A stretch of DNA of 64,000 nucleotides from Calendula officinalis (taxonomy: Eukaryota > Streptophyta > Magnoliopsida > Asterales > Asteraceae): assembly GCA_963853835.1 (NCBI GenBank), contig OY970826.1:74332929-74396928 (forward strand). The letters run 5' to 3'. Below the pieces are notes generated by a model. It did not search any database. It saw only the letters and a program-made list of their open reading frames with translations, and had not been told where the DNA came from. Every line of letters begins with the position of its first letter. The first letter of the stretch is position 1. A program made the position numbers and the translations under genes. Shown piece by piece: positions 58,254 to 64,000 of the stretch.

Positions 58254-59354
58254 ATGTCGTCCAATGACAATGACGAGGAAAAAAACGGTGTTACAGAAGT
58301 GGAATCAAAATGGTACAGTTATAATGGTTTAGTTGAGCAAGTTTCAGTATACGGTATAGCTGCAGGATACTGCCTATCAGCATCACTACTCTCCATCATC
58401 AACAAATGGGCGGTTATGAAATTCCCTTACCCTGGAGCCTTAACTGCTCTACAGTATCTAACAAGTGCAGCAGGTGTGTTTCTTTTCGGGTCCTTGAAGC
58501 TTCTAGAACACGACCGTTTGGATCTGATGACAATGTGGCGGTTCCTTCCCGCTGCAGTTATATTCTACCTATCCCTGTTCACAAACAGTGAGCTTCTTCT
58601 CCATGCAAACGTTGACACATTTATTGTGTTCAGATCTGCAGTGCCCATATTTGTTGCCATTGGAGAAACCCTTTACTTGCATCAACCATGGCCTTCGTTA
58701 AAAACATGGCTCTCACTTGCCACCATTTTTGGTGGCAGTGTGGTTTATGTGATCACAGATTACCAGTTCACGTTCATGGCTTACAGTTGGGCTGTGGCTT
58801 ACTTAGTTAGCATGTCGATTGATTTTGTTTATATAAAGCATGTGGTGATGACAATTGGGTTGAACACTTGGGGGCTTGTACTGTACAACAACCTTGAAGC
58901 TCTGTTACTTTTTCCATTGGAGTTGTTGATAATGGGGGAGCTGAAGAAGATTGAACATGAGGAAACTGATTGGAATTCGTTTGATGTGATTCTGCCTGTT
59001 GGGTTGTCTTGTTTGTTTGGTTTGGCTATTTCTTTCTTTGGGTTCTCGTGTCGGCGGGCTATATCGGCTACTGGTTTCACGGTTCTTGGGATTGTTAATA
59101 AGCTGTTGACCGTTGTTATCAATTTGATGATTTGGGATAAACACTCCTCGGTTGTTGGAACAATTGGTCTTTTGATTTGTATGCTTGGTGGGGTGTTGTA
59201 CCAGCAGTCTACTACCAAGCCTAAGCCCAACCCTAACCCTGCTGATGTCACACAACAACAAGAGGAGCAAGTCAAACTGCTTGAAATGCAAAAGTCAACC
59301 GAAAGCACTCAGAAGCAGCAAGACAGTGGAAATGGTTCAGAGGAAGCAAAATGA
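58254..59354 (+). CDS. GONST3: Golgi GDP-sugar transporter, GONST3/GGLT1-like (366 aa)
   Basis: A single coding exon. The protein is a nucleotide-sugar/triose-phosphate translocator family member with about ten membrane helices. It is nearly the same length as, and strongly similar to, Arabidopsis GONST3 (reported as the GDP-L-galactose transporter GGLT1, needed for rhamnogalacturonan-II in the wall): SLLSIINKWAVMKFPYPGAL, FTNSELLLHANVDTFIVFRS, NTWGLVLYNNLEALLLFPLE, ISATGFTVLGIVNK. The GIVNK at 279-283 fits the GxxNK motif of GDP-sugar transporters. The cytosolic C-terminal tail is Gln/Glu-rich. ATG 58254 is chosen because it follows the splice acceptor and begins MSSNDNDEEK, like the family. 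The similarity is from recall, not a search; whether it moves GDP-L-galactose specifically is inferred. Confidence 0.92.
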   Translation: MSSNDNDEEKNGVTEVESKWYSYNGLVEQVSVYGIAAGYCLSASLLSIINKWAVMKFPYPGALTALQYLTSAAGVFLFGSLKLLEHDRLDLMTMWRFLPAAVIFYLSLFTNSELLLHANVDTFIVFRSAVPIFVAIGETLYLHQPWPSLKTWLSLATIFGGSVVYVITDYQFTFMAYSWAVAYLVSMSIDFVYIKHVVMTIGLNTWGLVLYNNLEALLLFPLELLIMGELKKIEHEETDWNSFDVILPVGLSCLFGLAISFFGFSCRRAISATGFTVLGIVNKLLTVVINLMIWDKHSSVVGTIGLLICMLGGVLYQQSTTKPKPNPNPADVTQQQEEQVKLLEMQKSTESTQKQQDSGNGSEEAK

Positions 59355-59792
59355 GGGTATATTTTTTAAGCTAGTATTGTATAAATATACATTACGGGAT
59401 AGTTATGGTACCGGTCTGGAAACCGATTAATCACCGTCAAGGTGGCCTGCCGACTGATTTTTACAACCTTGCTTTAAATGTCGAGTTATCAATTTTGTTA
59501 AGTTTTCATGTGTTGTCTTTAGTTATCGAATTGTAGTCTTTGAGAATGACAGGCTTCAGTTATTGAATGAGTATATGTTGCTAAATGTTATATAGTAAAT
59601 ATATGTAGTTATCAATTGAAAAAAAATACTCGTTATCAAGTATGGTTTAACCTATCAAATTCTAGTTATCAAATGCCTATTAACACTTAGTGAAGTTTGG
59701 CAACATGAATCCTACAAAGTTTTCGAGGGTTTTCACTAGTTTGAAGACTTGATTACATGATACATCCATCAAACAAACTCCAATAAGCTTCC
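59355..59792 (+). other. 3' UTR and spacer of the transporter gene
   Basis: Contains repeated agttatcgaatt-like words (59479-59670). No other feature seen before the convergent kinase gene. Confidence 0.4.
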
Positions 59793-61936
59793 TTAACTTG
59801 AAACATGTTGCAAAAAACGGACTTTTTTATCCGACCATTCTTTTTCCAGAAGTGTTCTCATCGTTTGGTTATTTATCAATTGAAATAGTGTGTGCGAATG
59901 CAGCCTCCGTTCCTTCGAGAAATCACATTTAATCTGTAATTAAAAAGTAAAATCGTTTGATCAGTAACTATATAATGCAAACCCAGTTGTGTATGAACAT
60001 ACATTTTGTTCAACGAGTCCCAGGATCTTATAAAAAAAAGGTTGCATTAAAATGGTCAAAACTTTTGCCCTCGGTCTCTGTTTCAGGCCTACATACAGCC
60101 AAATTGAAGCTTGAGACGAGGACTACACCTTGAAAACAACCATAGGTGGTTTAAATAACTTAGAACCACTGGCGGATCCACTAGCAAATAAGGGGGTGCA
60201 AGGCCCTCGCTTGGTGGGTAACTCCCATGTGGAAAAAAATTTAATTAAAGAAAATTAGTGGAAAGTTTGTACATGGTCCCCGCTCAAAGTTTTGTGAAAG
60301 TCCCGGTTAACTTTGGTTCTGGATTCGCCAATGCTTAGAACACTGTATTTTGGGACTTATTTGTATTTTTAAGTATTTTGCTTAATTTTTTAACATTGTT
60401 TTAAACCCAGTTTTTGGCGCGTTTGTATTTTTAGACCCGTTCAAAAATCTAGACTTTATTTAGAGTTTGTTAGAGATACTGGAAGTTGTAGTTTATGATT
60501 TTATGGAAGTTTATATTTTGTCCCATATTTATGTTTTTGAGTTGGACCAGTATTTTTCAAATAAACATGGTTTTAAAATAGATTATCCTGAGTATTCAAA
60601 AAATCACATGTTTTTTTTACTCTACATCAATATAAATATGATATACTCCCTCCGTCCCTTAATAAAGTTCCCATTTCACCTTCAAGTTTTGTCCCTAAAT
60701 AAAGTTCTCATTTCTCAAACTTAAGGGACCCACTTAATATAATAATATTATTACCAATACTTTCACCACTAACTATCTCTTAAAACACTTTCTCTCTCCA
60801 ATCAAAACTTATATTTTATTCAAAAGTAATACCAAATACCCCACCACTAACCATCTCCTAAAATGTTGTGCCCAATACAAATGGGAACTTTATTTAGGGA
60901 CGGAGGGAGTATTAATTAAGGAAAAGAAAATTCCTTGTTTTTTTTTTTTAAGTAAACTTACTTGACATAGATGTATTGCTTTGAGCTTGTTCACAATCTC
61001 AGCAACCGATGGACGTTTCGTGTGATCTTCCCGTAGACATTGATATGCAAGTTTAGCGAACTTTTTTAAACAACATGGTGAAATTTGGTCTTTTAGAGAC
61101 TCAAGCACAATTGTACCAATCTTATTTTGTTCATAGCAACTTTTTGCCAACTCCGAAAGTAATTGGCGGCCGTTATTCATAGGAGCAAGCCTTCCACACA
61201 AGACTTCAAATAAAACTACCCCAAAGGAGTAGATGTCGGATTCTTTATAATAAATCCCTGTATTTCTATTAAGTCCCGGATCGCAATACCCCGTGGTACC
61301 AACTGGCCCCGACATATCGAACGGTAGTCCATGCTTAGGAAATGCCGAAAGACCAAGATCTGAAATCTTTGCGTTCCAATTTGTATCCAACAATACATTT
61401 CCACTCTTAATATCACGATGTAACACTGCTCTATGTTTGTGAGGATTGTCAAGATCGGGGGTGTGCATTTGGGACGAAAAAATCGAACTGAAGTGAATCG
61501 AAACCGAAACCGAAAAATGGCTTCGGTTTTCGGTATGAAGATGCTCGAGCCCTCGAGCTGCTCCGATGCATATACTAAGGCGATCAACCCATGATAACTT
61601 TGAGCTGCTAAGATGCTTGTCAAGGCTCTCGTTAGGTAGATACTTGTACACGAGAATATTTTCACCATCTTCATCGGAGAAACCTACGAGAGAGACGAGA
61701 TTTGTGTGCCTATAACTAGAAAGCACTTTTATCTCTTGATGAAATTCACGCGCTCCTTGTCCGTATTTTGGATCTAAGCGTTTGACAGCGACCGTAACAT
61801 ACTCACCACCATGAACGAGTTCTCCTTTGTAAACATTGCCAAACCCGCCTTGACCGATGCGGTTATTATCGCTAAAGTTGTTGGTGGCCACTTTTATATC
61901 ATCGAGCCGGATTCTAAGGTTGCCATGATTAGACAT
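59793..61936 (-). CDS. Receptor-like cytoplasmic kinase, copy 3, with MITE-derived insert (2 exons, 371 aa)
   Basis: Exon 1 61936-60962, donor tgtcaa|gtaagt. Exon 2 59933-59793 after ttacag. The tail IKCDFSKERRLHSHTLFQLI aligns with the tails of copies 1 and 2, which supports the 1028 bp intron. Kinase landmarks: GQGGFG (28-33), VAVK lysine K52, E68, HRD 173-175 with IKSGN, DLG 193-195 in place of DFG, GTTGYCDP, SDIYSFGVVLFE. Residues about 135-163 are a serine-rich insert between alpha-E and HRD that comes from a hAT-type MITE fragment. The reading frame is kept. It lacks signal peptide and membrane helix. DLG occurs in some plant kinases, so activity is possible but the insert may disturb folding or be spliced differently. 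Function unknown. Confidence 0.8.
60170..60335. mobile_element. Short MITE in the intron of kinase copy 3
   Basis: Ends near ctggcggatccact and ggttctggattcgccaatgc are inverted (TGGCGGATCCA type) around 165 bp apart. A common plant family; boundaries are approximate. Confidence 0.5.
60646..60909. mobile_element. Stowaway MITE in the intron of kinase copy 3
   Basis: Starts ctccctccgtcccttaataa and ends ttatttagggacggagggag, TA on both sides (60644-60645, 60910-60911). Length is 264 bp. Its right end lies 52 bp from the exon 1 donor. Confidence 0.93.
61448..61534 (-). mobile_element. hAT-type MITE fragment inside kinase copy 3 coding sequence
   Basis: The plus strand starts gggggtgtgcatttgg and contains aatcgaaaccgaaaccg and ttcggttttcggt, like the ends of the MITE at 14591-15231. 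Flanking tcaagatc and tgaagatg form an imperfect 8 bp duplication. The 87 added bases keep the frame. Confidence 0.7.
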
Positions 61937-62808
<872 letters not shown>

Positions 62809-62999
62809 TGAGTTCCATTGAGAATTAATATATTAGGTGATCATGTGAGAATAGATCTCAGCCTCTCATCTCCAAACATCCCTCACGCGCGTTTTTTAAA
62901 TGATCAGGGGCAAGATGGTAATTTGTCCTGCTGGAGATACTCTGTTAGGTTCGTCAAAGATTCATTATCGCTCTTCTGAATCATAAATCGATCTCTGAT

Positions 63000-63379
63000 C
63001 ACAAATCGCTCTCTGAATCATAAATCGCTCTCTTAATTAAGGATTCATAATCAAAATTTTTTTCCGTCTGAATCATAAATCGCTCAGGTAAACTTAATCA
63101 ATATCTATTCTATTCTTCTAATTTAGTTGTCGTTTTCATAGTTTTAGCCGAATCAAATCAACGCAATCGATCATTGCGATGTATCAAATCATCGCAATGT
63201 TATTAAATTGTATAATCTGATTTCGTTTTTTTAGGTTTTTTTTTGCTGTTAAAACTATTTTAGTTGATCAGTTATCGCAATTCAACTCAATCGATCATTG
63301 TCGCAGTTTTAACTTAATTTTGTTTTTATGAAATCCGTTTTCCAGTTTAATTGCTAATTTTTTTACTTAATTATTGCAG
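63000..63379 (+). other. 5' UTR and UTR intron of the partial gene
   Basis: Leader with three gaatcataaatcgctc-like repeats, donor cgctcag|gtaaac near 63088, acceptor attgcag at 63379. The exon then leads to ATG 63394. Confidence 0.55.
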
Positions 63380-63393
63380 GTTTGTTTTTTGAA

Positions 63394-64000
63394 ATGGCGT
63401 CTTCATCAAGTTTTGTGAATGCTTCTGAATTCAGTTCGTTTCACAATTTTGAGAATTCAACAGGAAATTCGAATGCTCTTCAAGGTATTATACATTCAGT
63501 TTTGATTAACCTAGTATGTGGTTACGATGTTTTCATAAGATCATCAGATTGTGTGTTTAATCATGGATGATTAAAGTATTCTGTGTAATCATGTTTATGA
63601 TAAAAAGTGCATTTTTGTTAGTCTTTGATGTGAAGTAAAATCACTGTTTTAGTTTAATCATTCGTGATTAAACATACATATGATGATCTTACACAACTTT
63701 GTAAACAATTTACTCAGTTTGATCATAGTTCATTAAACAGTTTCTTTACATCATAGTGTTTAATCATTCATGATTAGTATTCATTTGTGAAATATTTTTT
63801 GTAAATTCAACAAATGATGTGTTTAATCATAGATGATTAAACAAACTTTTTAATATTTGGAAACAGTTTAATTAGGTTAACCATACATGATTAAACATGT
63901 TTTTTGTGTTTTAATCATAGATTATTAGACGTCATTCTGAAATATTTTTTTTAAAATCAAGAAATGATGTGCAATGTTTAATCATTAATGATTAACTTTT
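63394..64000 (+). CDS. Partial gene, first coding exon (MASSSSFVNASEF...), cut by window end
   Basis: Exon 63394-63484 encodes 30 residues plus one base: MASSSSFVNASEFSSFHNF, then ENSTGNSNALQ, with donor cttcaag|gtatta. It is serine/asparagine-rich without a signal peptide. The rest of the gene lies beyond 64000. The style of start would suit a FAR1-related or MULE-derived protein, but nothing seen here proves that. The intron carries an unusual set of palindromic repeats. Confidence 0.5.
63545..63998. repeat. Dispersed palindromes ttaatcat-N-atgattaa
   Basis: About seven copies in 450 bp of a near-palindrome such as gtttaatcatagatgattaa (63552, 63655, 63755, 63822, 63878, 63911, 63977 approx.), spaced 30-100 bp, in the first intron of the partial gene. 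Confidence 0.8.

Overview
This is plant nuclear DNA: AT-rich, with GT-AG introns, dense nested retrotransposons, Stowaway, hAT and CACTA MITEs, and Helitrons. The extra open reading frame downstream of pol in the Copia element, the small two-exon kinase cluster and the style of the Helitron helicase tail resemble daisy-family (Asteraceae) genomes. That placement is inference from protein style, not from a search.

Left third (1-24.6 kb): mostly transposons around a duplicated small gene. Two copies of a ~2 kb unit carry a two-exon cysteine-rich secreted peptide gene (ESF1/MEG-like pattern). Copy A (377-845) has a premature stop; copy B (10185-11189) is intact. Copy A is split by a Helitron (1149-8954), and copy B shows the exact empty site. 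Inside that Helitron sits a solo LTR (1571-6580, TSD acaat) that holds another solo LTR (2459-5342, TSD ctcct). Further right, a Stowaway element (12686-24646) is split by an 11.6 kb LTR retrotransposon (12725-24359, TSD ctttc). This retrotransposon has ~2.6 kb LTRs and almost no coding capacity. A hAT MITE sits in its first LTR and a related solo LTR (16272-18592, TSD aaagt) sits in its internal region.

Middle (24.6-35.4 kb): a 23-exon PP4R3/SMEK protein phosphatase 4 regulatory subunit gene (27046-32190, +) whose exons can all be joined in frame. It is followed by a receptor-like cytoplasmic kinase gene on the minus strand (33051-34681).

35.4-47.6 kb: a Copia retrotransposon on the minus strand (504 bp LTRs about 2% diverged; gag, integrase, RT and RNase H broken by stops and frameshifts). 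It carries an extra ORF region between pol and the 3' LTR. A further 277 bp of internal sequence lies outside the 5' LTR, so the structure is LTR-internal-LTR-internal.

Right third (47.6-64 kb): a second kinase copy (50498-51628) that is a pseudogene because a 10 bp deletion removes the DFG motif; Copia leader relics; a GRF zinc-finger fragment; CACTA and hAT MITEs; an unrecognised 116-residue gene; a GONST3/GGLT1-like Golgi GDP-sugar transporter (58254-59354); a third kinase of the same family (59793-61936) with a MITE-derived in-frame insertion; and the first coding exon of a gene that runs off the window at 64000.

The three kinases share orientation, exon structure and a conserved C-terminal exon, so they form a tandem cluster. 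The first two also share upstream sequence.
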